Assembly: GCA_963770645.1 (NCBI GenBank)
Contig: CAVYQL010000004.1
Coordinates: 248,001 to 312,000, forward strand
DNA: 64,000 nucleotides
Source of the DNA: Bog-473 sp963770645
GTDB taxonomy: Bacteria; Actinomycetota; Acidimicrobiia; Acidimicrobiales; RAAP-2
Direction: 5' to 3'
A program made the translations under genes and the position numbers. Positions within the stretch are counted from its first letter, which is position 1; every line of letters begins with the position of its first letter. This document shows, piece after piece, positions 36,527 to 45,434 of this stretch. The notes beneath the pieces were generated by a model. It searched no databases. It was given only the letters and a program-made list of their open reading frames with translations, and was not told the origin of the DNA.

Positions 36527-37669
36527 GTGATCAAGTACATCGGATCGAAGCGCCGCCTCGTCCCCGTCCTCGCCCGCGTCTGCGAGGCCTCCGGCGCCCG
36601 CAGCGCGCTGGACCTCTTCACGGGGACCACCCGCGTGGCACAGGCCTTCAAGGCACAGGGCGTCCACGTCACCGCCGTCGACAGCGCTCGCTACGCTCAC
36701 GCCTTCGCCCGCACCTACATCGAGGCGGATGCCGCCACCACCGATTCCGGCGCGCTCACTGCCGCGATCACCCACCTCAACTCGCTGCCGGGCCACGACG
36801 GCTACGTCACCGAGACGTTCAGCCGTCAGGCCCGGTTCTTCCAACCGCACAACGCGATGCGGATCGATGCCGCCCGCGACGCCATCGACTCGGAGTATGC
36901 GGGGTCACCTCTGTTCCCCCTCCTGTTGACGTCGTTGATCGAGGCGGCGGACCGGGTGGACTCGACCACCGGCGTGCAGATGGCCTACGTGAAGCAGTGG
37001 GCGCCGCGGTCCTACAACCCCCTCGAGCTGCGCGTGCCCGAGTTGCTGGCAGGCCGCGGCCGCGCCATCCGTGGCGATGCCGTCGGGCTCGTGCACGGTT
37101 CGAGCCTCGGCCACGTCGACCTGGCGTACCTCGATCCGCCGTACAACCAACACCGCTATTTCACCAACTACCACGTGTGGGAGACGTTGGTCGCCTGGGA
37201 CGCGCCCGAGTCATACGGCGTCGCCCGCAAACGGGTGGACTCCCGCGACCCGTCCACGAGGTCCGCCTTCAACTCGAAGCGGACGATGCCCGCCGCGCTC
37301 GCCTCGGTGGTCGCCGCGGTGGACTGCGACCTGCTGGTCCTCTCCTACAACGACGAGTCCTGGCTCGAGCTGGAGGAGCTCGAGGTGATGTGCGGCGCAG
37401 GAGGGCGGCGCGACGTGGCGACCCTCGCCTTCGACTCGACTCGCTACGTCGGCGCCCGCATCGGCATCTTCGACCCATCGGGGCGCAAGGTCGGGCGGGT
37501 GAGCCATCTCTCCAACCAGGAGTTGCTGGTCATCGCAGGCGAGACATCGATGGTGCGCCGAGTCATCGAGTCGGTCGGCTCGACGACGCTCGGATCGAAA
37601 CGTCCGCCGGCTGTGCAGGCCGTGACGGTCGGCGCGTCCCGCGCGGATCGACTACAACAGGCAACGTGA
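36527..37669 (+). CDS. D12-class adenine-specific DNA methyltransferase
   Basis: This 380-residue enzyme should methylate adenine N6 in DNA. The N-terminal YIGSKRR matches the 'Y-x-G-x-K' motif X of Dam-like enzymes, motif I is DLFTGTTRVAQ (29-39) and motif IV is LDPPYNQHRY (DPPY 203-206). No restriction endonuclease lies nearby, so it appears solitary. The GTG at 36527 is the likely start, 54 bases from the divergent methyltransferase. Its TGA overlaps the GTG of the polyphosphate kinase gene. Confidence 0.9.
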   Translation: MIKYIGSKRRLVPVLARVCEASGARSALDLFTGTTRVAQAFKAQGVHVTAVDSARYAHAFARTYIEADAATTDSGALTAAITHLNSLPGHDGYVTETFSRQARFFQPHNAMRIDAARDAIDSEYAGSPLFPLLLTSLIEAADRVDSTTGVQMAYVKQWAPRSYNPLELRVPELLAGRGRAIRGDAVGLVHGSSLGHVDLAYLDPPYNQHRYFTNYHVWETLVAWDAPESYGVARKRVDSRDPSTRSAFNSKRTMPAALASVVAAVDCDLLVLSYNDESWLELEELEVMCGAGGRRDVATLAFDSTRYVGARIGIFDPSGRKVGRVSHLSNQELLVIAGETSMVRRVIESVGSTTLGSKRPPAVQAVTVGASRADRLQQAT

Positions 37670-38661
37670 GCAAGCACGATGACGCTGGCCACGGTGCGGG
37701 CCACCATGACGACGGCTCCCTCCAGGACGACGGATCGGATGGAGCACCGGGATCGCACGCAGCAGCGGCATCGCACGAGGCGGACTATCCACGGCTCGAG
37801 GACTGCGACCTCTCCCTCCGGGTCTCCAAGGACGAGGAGAACAAGCGTCTCGGCAGGGCGCAACGCCGCCTGTTGCACTTGCGGCTGATCAACGGCGGCC
37901 AACTGAACGAAGGCAGGCTCGGCCCTCCGGTCTGCATCGTCTTCGAGGGCTGGGACGCCGCGGGGAAGGGCGGTGCGATCAAGCGGCTGGTCGAGCCGCT
38001 CGATCCGCGCCACGTGCACGTCGCCCCCTTCGCCGCACCGACGCCCGACGAGCTGCGCCACCACTTCTTGTGGCGCTTCTGGCCGCCGCTGCCAGGATGG
38101 GGCGGCATGACCATCTTCGACCGCAGCTGGTACGGCCGCGTCCTGGTGGAGCGGGTCGAGAGCCTGGCGACCGAGGTCCAATGGCGCCGTGCGTACCAGG
38201 AGATCAACGACTTCGAGCACACCTTGGCCGAGGAGGGGATGATCGTCATCAAGCTCTGGATGCACATGTCGCACGAGGAGCAGGGTCGCCGCTTCGAGCG
38301 TCGCCGTGACGACCCCCTCAAGTCGTGGAAGCTCACGGCGGAGGACTGGCGCAATCGGGAGAAGCGAGGCGAGTACGACGCCGCGGTGTCCGACATGCTC
38401 CGGTTGACGAACGGCCGGCTAGCGCCGTGGGACGTGATCTCGTCGGAGAACAAGCGCTACGGGCGGGTGCAGGTGATCGAGACAGTGATCGAGCGGATGG
38501 AGGAGGGCATGGCGCGCTGGGGCGTGCCCGTGCCGCTCGACGACGAAGCAGGAGAGCAGACCGAGCTCGCCCTCATGCTCGACGATCCCGAGTTCCAGCA
38601 CGGGCCACAGAGTCCGCCGAACGGGTCGACCTCGTCCTCAGAGGAGCGGGTGCAGGCGTGA
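37666..38661 (+). CDS. PPK2 family polyphosphate kinase
   Basis: This 331-residue enzyme transfers phosphate between polyphosphate and nucleotides. Residues ~50-310 are the PPK2 domain: Walker A-like FEGWDAAGKGGAIKRL (GWDAAGKGG 95-103) and Walker B-like FDRSWYGRVLVERV (151-164). Also present are 'KLWMHMSHEEQGRRFERR' and 'WKLTAEDW'. A ~45-residue His/Asp/Gly-rich tail precedes the domain and a Ser/Pro-rich tail follows. Whether it favours ADP or AMP cannot be told. It overlaps its neighbours by GTGA on both sides. Confidence 0.93.
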   Translation: MSKHDDAGHGAGHHDDGSLQDDGSDGAPGSHAAAASHEADYPRLEDCDLSLRVSKDEENKRLGRAQRRLLHLRLINGGQLNEGRLGPPVCIVFEGWDAAGKGGAIKRLVEPLDPRHVHVAPFAAPTPDELRHHFLWRFWPPLPGWGGMTIFDRSWYGRVLVERVESLATEVQWRRAYQEINDFEHTLAEEGMIVIKLWMHMSHEEQGRRFERRRDDPLKSWKLTAEDWRNREKRGEYDAAVSDMLRLTNGRLAPWDVISSENKRYGRVQVIETVIERMEEGMARWGVPVPLDDEAGEQTELALMLDDPEFQHGPQSPPNGSTSSSEERVQA

Positions 38662-39668
38662 GTGCAGCGTCAGCTGCCGCGGCGGCGGGGGCCGCTCCGG
38701 CCCGGCCCGGGATCACGATCCCCTTCGACGGGATCCCGCTGCATAAGCACCGCGAGTGGTTCGCCCGCCTGCGCGAGCTGGGCTACACCGACATCTGGTC
38801 CGCCGAGGTCGACGGCGCCGACGGCTTCACGCCCCTCGCCCTCGCCGCGGCCTGGGAGCCGACACTGAACCTCGGCGTCGCCATCACGCCGGCCTACACC
38901 CGTGGCCCGGCGCTGCTCGCCCAGAGTATGGCCGCCATGGCCGACGCCGCACCGGGACGCTTCGCGTGCGGGCTGGGCGCCTCGTCACAGGTGATCGTGG
39001 CCAACTGGAACGGCCTGGCCTTCGAGAACCAGTACCGCCGCGTGCGCGACACGTTGCGCTTCTTGCAGATGGCCTTCACGGGCGAAAAGGTGACCGAGGA
39101 GTTCGACACCTTCCGCGTCAAGGGCTTCCGGCTCGCGCTCATCCCCGAGCAACTGCCGCCGATCTACCTGGCGGCGCTCCGGCCCGGGATGCTGCATCTC
39201 GCCGGGCGGGAGGCCGACGGCGCCATCCTCAACTGGCTCAGCGCCGAAGACGTCGCCACCTCCGTCGCCGAGGTCAACAAGGCTGCAGGCGGCTCGCCCC
39301 GCCAGATCGTCGCTCGCATCTTCGTCATCGTCACCGAGGACGCCACGCTCGCCCGGACCATCGGGCGCCGGATGATCACCGCCTACCTCAACGTCGAGGC
39401 CTACGCCGAGTTCCAGCGCTGGCTGGGCCGGGGCCCCGCCCTCCAGCCCATGTGGGACGCCTGGGCGGCCGGCGACCGCAAGGGCGCGCTGGCAGCGATC
39501 CCCGACGAAGTGGTCGACCAGCTGGTCGTCCACGGATCCGTCGCCGAGTGCCGGGCCCACGTGCAGCGCTACGTCGACAACGGCGTCACCATCCCCGCGC
39601 CCGCCCTCATCCCGATCGGTGTCGACCTGGCCGAGGCGGTGGTCGGCCTCTCGCCATCGGCGGGATAG
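38658..39668 (+). CDS. LLM-class (luciferase-like) flavin/F420 oxidoreductase
   Basis: This 336-residue protein is a TIM-barrel luciferase-like monooxygenase: 'GITIPFDGIPLHKHREWFARLRELGYTDIWSAEVDGAD', 'PGRFACGLGASSQVIVANWNG', 'YLAALRPGMLHLAGREADGAILNWLS' and 'DQLVVHGSVAECRAHVQRYVDNGV'. The form fits F420-dependent members. The GTG at 38658 overlaps the PPK2 stop and follows GAGGAGCGGG. Confidence 0.88.
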   Translation: MSAASAAAAAGAAPARPGITIPFDGIPLHKHREWFARLRELGYTDIWSAEVDGADGFTPLALAAAWEPTLNLGVAITPAYTRGPALLAQSMAAMADAAPGRFACGLGASSQVIVANWNGLAFENQYRRVRDTLRFLQMAFTGEKVTEEFDTFRVKGFRLALIPEQLPPIYLAALRPGMLHLAGREADGAILNWLSAEDVATSVAEVNKAAGGSPRQIVARIFVIVTEDATLARTIGRRMITAYLNVEAYAEFQRWLGRGPALQPMWDAWAAGDRKGALAAIPDEVVDQLVVHGSVAECRAHVQRYVDNGVTIPAPALIPIGVDLAEAVVGLSPSAG

Positions 39669-39717
39669 ACCGGCGAGCACGTAGCCGGCGAGCACGTAGA
39701 GGAGAGGGACAGCACCA

Positions 39718-41133
39718 GTGCCAGAGATCGACTTCCGCACCACCTCAGTGGCCGAGCTCACCCGGTCGGTGCGGTCGAAGGAGGTCAGCGCCCGGGAGCT
39801 GACCCAAGCCGCCCTCGCCCGGATCGAGAGGCTGAACCCGATCTACAACGCCTTCGTCGCCACTGATGGGGACAGGGCGCTCGACGATGCCGAGGCCATC
39901 GACGCCCGCATCGCCGAGGGCGGCGACCCGGGCCCCCTCGCCGGAATTCCGATCGGCGTCAAAGACCTGCAGAACGCCCGAGGCTACGTCACGACCTACG
40001 GGTCGGCACTGCACGCCGACGACGCGCCCGCCAGTGCCGACGACCCCTTCGTGGCGCGGATGCGCGCCGCCGGCTGCGTCATCGTCGGCAAGACCAACAC
40101 ACCCGAGTTCGGCTGGATGGGAAACACGTCCAACGCCATCTTCGGCGCCTCCTACAACCCCTTCGACACGTCGAGGGGACCGGGCGGGTCCTCGGGCGGA
40201 TCATCGGCCGCCATCGCCGCTGGGATGGTGCCCCTCGCCACCGGGTCCGATGGCGGCGGCTCCATCCGCATCCCGAGCGCCTGCTGCGGCCTGTCGGGGA
40301 TGAAGCCGAGCCTGGGCCGCGTCCCCGCCGGGGGCCCCAACCCGCCCGGCTGGATCGACCTCTCCACCAACGGCCCCATGGCCCGCCGCATCGGCGACGT
40401 CACCCGGGCGCTCGACGTCGCCGTCGGCCCCGACCCCACCGACCTGCGCGCCCTCCCGCGCCCCGAGGCCAACTGGGTCGCCGCGCTCGACGACCCGCAC
40501 GTGCCGGTCAGCATCGCCTACTCCCCGACCCTCGGCTACGCCACCGTCGACGCCGAGGTGGCCGCCGCCTGCGAGCGCGCCGTCGAGGTGCTCGCGGCAC
40601 TGGACGCCGAGGTCGTCGTCGTGGATTCCGTGTTCGACGACGACCCCGTCGGTGATTTCCTCACCTTGACCGCGGCCGCAACGCTGCGCACCCTGCGGCC
40701 CTACATGGACCATCCCCGCTGGGACGAGGTCGACCCCGTGCTGCGACACTTCGTCAACGTTGCGCAGTCGACGACCGCGGAACAGATCCTCCAGGTCTTC
40801 GACCGCTTCCATTACATGAACCTGAGGTTGGTCGACTTGTTCCGTCGCTCACGGATCCTCGTCACGCCGACCTGCGCCGCCCTCGCTCCGCACGCCGGCG
40901 GGATCACCAGCACGGTCAACGGCGAGACGACCGCCAACTGGGTCCACTTCACCTACCCGTTCAACATGACCCGCTCCCCCGCCGCCACGGTCAGCGTCGG
41001 CACGAGCGAGTCGGGCCTGCCTGTCGGCCTTCAGCTGGTCGGGCCCCAGCACGGTGACCTCGTCGTGCTCCGCACGGCGGCGGCCCTCGAGGCCGCGCTG
41101 GACCTCGATACGCTCGCATCCATCCCTGACTAG
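39718..41133 (+). CDS. Amidase signature family hydrolase
   Basis: This 471-residue enzyme hydrolyses amides. The catalytic triad is Lys82 (GVKDLQN), cis-Ser158 (GGSSGGSS) and nucleophile Ser182 (GSDGGGSIR). Length is typical. GatA-like, acylamidase and nylon-oligomer-type enzymes share these motifs, and no GatB/GatC partners are nearby, so a catabolic amidase is more likely. GGAGAGGGAC lies upstream of the GTG at 39718. It precedes the cupin and P450 genes. Confidence 0.92.
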   Translation: MPEIDFRTTSVAELTRSVRSKEVSARELTQAALARIERLNPIYNAFVATDGDRALDDAEAIDARIAEGGDPGPLAGIPIGVKDLQNARGYVTTYGSALHADDAPASADDPFVARMRAAGCVIVGKTNTPEFGWMGNTSNAIFGASYNPFDTSRGPGGSSGGSSAAIAAGMVPLATGSDGGGSIRIPSACCGLSGMKPSLGRVPAGGPNPPGWIDLSTNGPMARRIGDVTRALDVAVGPDPTDLRALPRPEANWVAALDDPHVPVSIAYSPTLGYATVDAEVAAACERAVEVLAALDAEVVVVDSVFDDDPVGDFLTLTAAATLRTLRPYMDHPRWDEVDPVLRHFVNVAQSTTAEQILQVFDRFHYMNLRLVDLFRRSRILVTPTCAALAPHAGGITSTVNGETTANWVHFTYPFNMTRSPAATVSVGTSESGLPVGLQLVGPQHGDLVVLRTAAALEAALDLDTLASIPD

Positions 41134-41191
41134 GTCCCCAGCCCCAACCCCGCCCGAACCCGCCCGCCCGAATCCAGAAGGAGCAGTTCCG

Positions 41192-41668
41192 ATGTCGATC
41201 GCCAGCCCCGCCAATCCGAAGGACACAGTCCGCCTCGTGAGCGAGGAGGACGCGCCGTGGGCCGACACGGGCATGGGCATCCTGCTCAAGATCGTCCGCT
41301 TCGACGTCGCGCACGGGACCTGGGTGATCCTCAACCGATTCAAGCCCGGCGTGCAGCTGCAGACCCACCGCCACACCGGCTCGGTCGACGCCTTCACCTC
41401 GGCGGGGCGCTGGCACTACCTCGAGTACGACTTCTATGTCACTCCCGGGTCCTACCTCTTCGAGCCGGCCAACTCGGTGCACACGCTGCACGTGCCCGAG
41501 GACAACACGGAGGACACGGACGTGTGCTTCATCATCGAGGGCGCGCTGTTGAACCTCGCTGAGGACGGGTCCGTCGAATCCGTCTCCGACGGCCCGAACA
41601 CCCTCGAGGCCTACTACGCGATCCTCGAGGCGCAGGGCGACCCGCGGCCCAGCGGCATCATCGTCTGA
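41192..41668 (+). CDS. 2,4'-dihydroxyacetophenone dioxygenase-like cupin
   Basis: This 158-residue cupin has 'PGVQLQTHRHTGSVDAFTSAGRWHYLEYDFYVTPGSYLFEPANSVHTLHVPED', the pattern of the dihydroxyacetophenone dioxygenase family, with metal ligands HRH, Glu and His. The family cleaves a C-C bond next to a carbonyl on aromatic ketones, and related ChrR-like cupins also fit. AGAAGGAG precedes the ATG at 41192. The P450 gene begins 4 bases after its stop. Confidence 0.85.
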   Translation: MSIASPANPKDTVRLVSEEDAPWADTGMGILLKIVRFDVAHGTWVILNRFKPGVQLQTHRHTGSVDAFTSAGRWHYLEYDFYVTPGSYLFEPANSVHTLHVPEDNTEDTDVCFIIEGALLNLAEDGSVESVSDGPNTLEAYYAILEAQGDPRPSGIIV

Positions 41669-41672
41669 GCCC

Positions 41673-42887
41673 ATGACGTCGACGACAGGGTCTGCGACAG
41701 CCGACGCCGGCCGCCTGCTCGACCCGAGCCTGTACTCGGGCGGTGACCCCTTCGAGCTGTATACCGAGCTGCGCCGGACGGCGCCCGTGTGCTGGGTCGA
41801 CCGTGAAGGCGGCGGTTTTTGGGCCGTCATGACGCATCCCGAGGTGGCATCGATCGGCGCCGACCCCGTCCGCTTCTGCTCGTCCCGGGGGATCCTGACC
41901 GACGAGATCGGCACGTCCTACGACTCGCCGCCGACGATGATGCACACCGACCCGCCACAGCACACCCGCTACCGGCGGCTGGTCCAGCCAGGGTTCAAGC
42001 CGACGCTGGTGCGCCTCATGGAGGCGGGCGTGACGGCCAAGGCACGTGCCCTCTTGGATCCGATCCGCGCCGGTGTGGCCTTCGACGTGGTCCAGGACGT
42101 GTCGATCCCCTTCCCGTTGCAGGTGATCTGCGAGCTGCTCGGAGTGGACGGGTCGCAGTGGCCGCGCTTCTTCGACTGGTCCGAGGCGGTCATCCCGGGC
42201 GAGTCCGAACAATCCGAGGAGGAGCGGGCGGCGCTGCAGCTCGAGATGTGGGAGTACTTGATCGGCGTCGCCGACGAGCGGCGGCGGGTGCCGGCCGACG
42301 ACCTCGTGTCCGTGCTGGCGAACGTCGGATCCGACCCGGACGCTGCCGGCGAGGAGTTGAACGAGGCGGAGCTGGCGATGTTCTTGATCCAGCTGCTCGT
42401 CGCAGGCAATGAGACGACCCGGAACCTGATCTCGGGTGGTCTGGTGGCGCTCGCTGAGAATCCCGCGCAGTGGGAGGCCTTGCGTGCCGACCCGTCCCTG
42501 GTGCCGACCGCCGTCGAGGAGCTGCTGCGCTGGACCACACCGGTGATCTCGTTCATGCGCACTGCCACGGAGGCGACACTCGTGCGTGGCGTCTCCGTGG
42601 CGCCAGGAGATCCGCTGCTGTTGGTCTATGCCTCGGCCAACCGCGACGAAGAGGTCTTCGGCGCCGACGCCGGTGAGGTCAGGGTCGACCGCCATCCGAA
42701 TCCCCACGTGAGCTTCGGCTTCGGACCCCATTTCTGCCTGGGTGCGGCATTGGCCCGTCTCGAAGGCCGGGTGGTCCTGACCGAGCTGCTCGCACGCTTC
42801 TCGTCGGTGTCGTTGGCCGGCGAGGTGGAGCGCACGCCGAGTCCGGTCATCGCAGGCCTGCGGCGCGCCCCCATCGTGTTCGCCTGA
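41673..42887 (+). CDS. Cytochrome P450
   Basis: This 404-residue soluble bacterial P450 has the I-helix AGNETTR (244-250), ExxR in EELLR (282-286) and the heme loop FGFGPHFCLGAALA with Cys355 as heme ligand. It lacks a membrane anchor, so it needs separate ferredoxin and reductase partners; none are encoded in the window. With the upstream amidase, cupin and flavin oxidoreductase it suggests degradation of an aromatic or amide compound. Confidence 0.95.
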   Translation: MTSTTGSATADAGRLLDPSLYSGGDPFELYTELRRTAPVCWVDREGGGFWAVMTHPEVASIGADPVRFCSSRGILTDEIGTSYDSPPTMMHTDPPQHTRYRRLVQPGFKPTLVRLMEAGVTAKARALLDPIRAGVAFDVVQDVSIPFPLQVICELLGVDGSQWPRFFDWSEAVIPGESEQSEEERAALQLEMWEYLIGVADERRRVPADDLVSVLANVGSDPDAAGEELNEAELAMFLIQLLVAGNETTRNLISGGLVALAENPAQWEALRADPSLVPTAVEELLRWTTPVISFMRTATEATLVRGVSVAPGDPLLLVYASANRDEEVFGADAGEVRVDRHPNPHVSFGFGPHFCLGAALARLEGRVVLTELLARFSSVSLAGEVERTPSPVIAGLRRAPIVFA

Positions 42888-42942
42888 TCCGCGGCACCAT
42901 CGAACAGATCGACTCGTCGCACCATCACCATCCGTCGATCCC

Positions 42943-44583
42943 TCACACTGGCACCAGTGGGGTCTCGCGGCCGCAGCATGCGTCGTCGCCCGTCTCACCG
43001 AGCGTGGCCGCCGCCGTGCGCATCGTCTCTCCCGGCGACTCCTCCCGCGCCGCAGCCGGGCGCCCCGGCAGGAGCTTGAACGCCACCACGGCGCCGACCG
43101 CTGCGACAACCGATCCTGCGATGCTGGCGGCCCACAGTCCGCTGTGGAACGCGCTGAACGCGATGTTCTCGAGGTAGGGCCTGGCCGCCCGGGGCGCGTG
43201 CTGGACGATCGCGAGCGCGGCCGCCATGGACTGATGGGCCTCGGCCTTCGGACCGGCAGGGATGGGCAGCGAACGGAAGGCGTTGACGATGCGCGGGGCG
43301 TATGAAGAGGCGAAGATCGAGCCGAAGACGGCCACGCCGAGTGCTCCGCCGAGCTCCCGGGTCGTGTTGTTGACCCCAGCCGCTGCTCCGCGCTGCTCGT
43401 CGGGCACCGAGCCCATGACCGCCTCCGTCGTCGGCGCCGTGATGGCCGACAGCCCCAGCGCCAGCAGCACCATGGCGACGATGATCGGCCCCCAGAACGA
43501 CGTTGTCGCCTCCGAGTTGAAGGCCGACACCACGAGCCCGGACGCCATGAGCATGAGCCCGGTCGCCACGACGACGCGCGTGCCGATCTTCAGCGCCAGG
43601 ACTGCTGCCAACGGCGTCGCCACGGCAGCGACGACCGCGAACGGCAGCGTGTGCAGCCCGGCCGACAGGGTCGAGTAGCCCTTGACGAACTGGAAGTACT
43701 GGGTGATGAGGAAGATGAAACCGAACAGGGCGAAGAAGGCCACCGAGATGGACAGCGCGCCACCGGTGAAGCGCGGGATCCGGAAGACGCGGACGTCGAG
43801 GAGCGGTCCCTCTGTGTGCAACTCCATCAGTGTGAACGCGGCGAGGAGGACGGCGGCGAGGGCGAAACAGGCCAAGGTCTCCACCGACGTCCAGCCCCAC
43901 TGCGGGCCCTCGATGATGGCGAGCACCAGGCTCGTCACCCCGATCGTCGAGATGATGACGCCCCGCACGTCGAAGCGGTGCGGCGCCAGCTTGGGGATCC
44001 GCGGGATGAGCGCCTGCCCGGCCACCAACGTGACGATGACGATGGGCACGTTCACCAAGAAGATCGAGCCGTACCAGAAGTGCTCGAGCAGCGCGCCCCC
44101 CACCACGGGCCCGAATGCGACGGCGACGCCCGACGTCGCCCCCCAGATCCCCAGCGCCTTCTGCCGTTCGGATGGGTCGGGGAAGATACTCGTGAGGATG
44201 GCGAGGCTGGCCGGGAAGATGAAGGCGGCAGCAACGCCCATCAGCGCCCGTGCCGCGATGAGCGTCCCCGTCGAATCCGATACCGCCGCGGCGGCCGAGA
44301 ACAATCCGAAGAAGACCAGGCCGACCTGCATGGTCCCCTTGCGACCCAGGCGGTCCCCGATCCCGCCCCCGGCGAGCAGCAGGCCGGCGAAGGCGAGGCT
44401 GTAGGCGTCGACGATCCACTGCAGCGACGTGATGGAAGCGCCCAGCTCCCGGTTCAGGGTCGGGAGCGCCACGTTGACGATCGTGTTGTCGACCACCACC
44501 AGGAAGACAGAGAGGCAGAGGACGGGCAACACCATCCAGCGGCGGTCCGATCCGACCGACCGGGATTCGGATCCGAAGCTCAT
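42943..44583 (-). CDS. DHA2-family MFS multidrug exporter
   Basis: This ~546-residue transporter has about 14 membrane helices of the EmrB/QacA type: 'VFLVVVDNTIVNVALPTL' (motif D1), 'DAYSLAFAGLLLAGGGIGDRLGRKG' (motif A) and 'FGPVVGGALLEHFWYGSIFLVNVPI' (motif C). It should export drugs or toxic metabolites using the proton gradient. The ATG at 44583 lies four bases after GGAGGT; the adjacent GTG at 44586 is too close. The gene is divergent from a TetR regulator across a palindromic operator. Confidence 0.93.
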   Translation of the reverse strand: MSFGSESRSVGSDRRWMVLPVLCLSVFLVVVDNTIVNVALPTLNRELGASITSLQWIVDAYSLAFAGLLLAGGGIGDRLGRKGTMQVGLVFFGLFSAAAAVSDSTGTLIAARALMGVAAAFIFPASLAILTSIFPDPSERQKALGIWGATSGVAVAFGPVVGGALLEHFWYGSIFLVNVPIVIVTLVAGQALIPRIPKLAPHRFDVRGVIISTIGVTSLVLAIIEGPQWGWTSVETLACFALAAVLLAAFTLMELHTEGPLLDVRVFRIPRFTGGALSISVAFFALFGFIFLITQYFQFVKGYSTLSAGLHTLPFAVVAAVATPLAAVLALKIGTRVVVATGLMLMASGLVVSAFNSEATTSFWGPIIVAMVLLALGLSAITAPTTEAVMGSVPDEQRGAAAGVNNTTRELGGALGVAVFGSIFASSYAPRIVNAFRSLPIPAGPKAEAHQSMAAALAIVQHAPRAARPYLENIAFSAFHSGLWAASIAGSVVAAVGAVVAFKLLPGRPAAAREESPGETMRTAAATLGETGDDACCGRETPLVPV

Positions 44584-44602
44584 CACTACCTCCCGAAGAA
44601 AT

Positions 44603-44636
44603 AGAACACCGTGCCATTGTTATAGCACGGTGTTCT
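44603..44636. promoter_or_regulatory. TetR operator between exporter and regulator
   Basis: A perfect inverted repeat, AGAACACCGTGC (44603-44614) and GCACGGTGTTCT (44625-44636), has a 10-base spacer. It lies 20 bases from the exporter start and 18 from the regulator start, so one bound TetR dimer could repress both. On the + strand TTGTTA (44617-44622) and TAGACT (44641-44646) are candidate -35 and -10 boxes. They would put the first transcribed base at about the regulator's ATG, so a leaderless mRNA is likely. Confidence 0.85.
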
Positions 44637-44653
44637 TTAGTAGACTAGAGTCG

Positions 44654-45310
44654 ATGCCAGAAAACCGCCGGACCAGGAGCGAAGCCGGAAGCGGCGCCGG
44701 AGGCAACGCCGGATCCACCACCGGGAGCCGGAGCAGGACCCCGAGCGCGGACATCAGGGACGCACTGCTCACGTCGGCGGCCGAGATACTCGAGACCGAA
44801 GGACCGGATGCGCTGTCCGTGCGTCGGATTGCCACCGCCGCCGGCGTCGCGCCCATGGGCGTCTACAACCACTTCGACTCGAAGAGCGGCATCATCGAGG
44901 CGCTGTTCATCGAGCGCTTCGAGCGCCTCGGGGACGCGCTGGCGGCGATTGCCGACATCGAGGATCCCTACGAAGCGTTGCGCGAGGCCGGTCGCCGCTA
45001 CCGCGCCCTCGCCCTCGCCCACCCCATGGGATACCGGCTCATGTTCCTACGCACGATCCCCGCCTTCGAGCCAAGCCCAGCCGCGCTCGAGATCGCCGCT
45101 CGGGCGTTCGACGCGCTCGTCGCCGCCGTCGTGCGCGCAATGTCGGCTGGCGTGCTCGCAGCCGGGCCGCCGACCGAGACCGCCCAGGTCATCTGGTCGA
45201 GCATCCACGGATGGGTGTCACTCGAGCTCGCCGGCATCGGCTTCGTCGAGGACCAGGACGCCGGCTTCGATCTGGGCTGCCGCTCCCTCCTCCGCGGCCT
45301 TCGTCCCTGA
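44654..45310 (+). CDS. TetR family transcriptional regulator
   Basis: This 218-residue regulator has a low-complexity Gly/Ser/Arg-rich tail (~1-35), then the helix-turn-helix 'SVRRIATAAGVAPMGVYNHFDSKSGIIEALF' and a ligand-binding domain with the TetR_C-type ending. It probably controls itself and the divergent exporter through the inverted repeat at 44603-44636. The ATG at 44654 has no Shine-Dalgarno, in line with leaderless translation. Confidence 0.92.
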   Translation: MPENRRTRSEAGSGAGGNAGSTTGSRSRTPSADIRDALLTSAAEILETEGPDALSVRRIATAAGVAPMGVYNHFDSKSGIIEALFIERFERLGDALAAIADIEDPYEALREAGRRYRALALAHPMGYRLMFLRTIPAFEPSPAALEIAARAFDALVAAVVRAMSAGVLAAGPPTETAQVIWSSIHGWVSLELAGIGFVEDQDAGFDLGCRSLLRGLRP

Positions 45311-45330
45311 TCCACGAAGCAATGAGTCGC

Positions 45331-45434
45331 GACGCAGCGGTTCAGCGATGCAGCGGTTCAGCGGTTCAGCGATGCCGCGGTTCAACGATGCAGCGGTTCA
45401 GCGATGCAGCGGTTCAGCGATGCAGTGCTTCAGC
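45331..45434. repeat. 16-bp tandem repeat
   Basis: Six full copies of GATGCAGCGGTTCAGC or variants start at 45331, 45347, 45371, 45387, 45403 and 45419, with an 8-base partial copy at 45363. Three copies are identical and the others differ by one to three bases. The array fills the gap between a rightward TetR gene and a leftward gene and runs into the last codons of the latter. The unit is not a multiple of three. Confidence 0.9.

Noticed and set aside
36997..37665. Upstream extension of the PPK2 frame
   Set aside because: It runs inside the methylase gene in another frame, is Arg/Ala-rich and lacks a ribosome site; the real start is the GTG overlapping the methylase stop.
45331..45434. CRISPR-like array
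   Set aside because: The units are contiguous with no spacers, so it is a simple tandem repeat.
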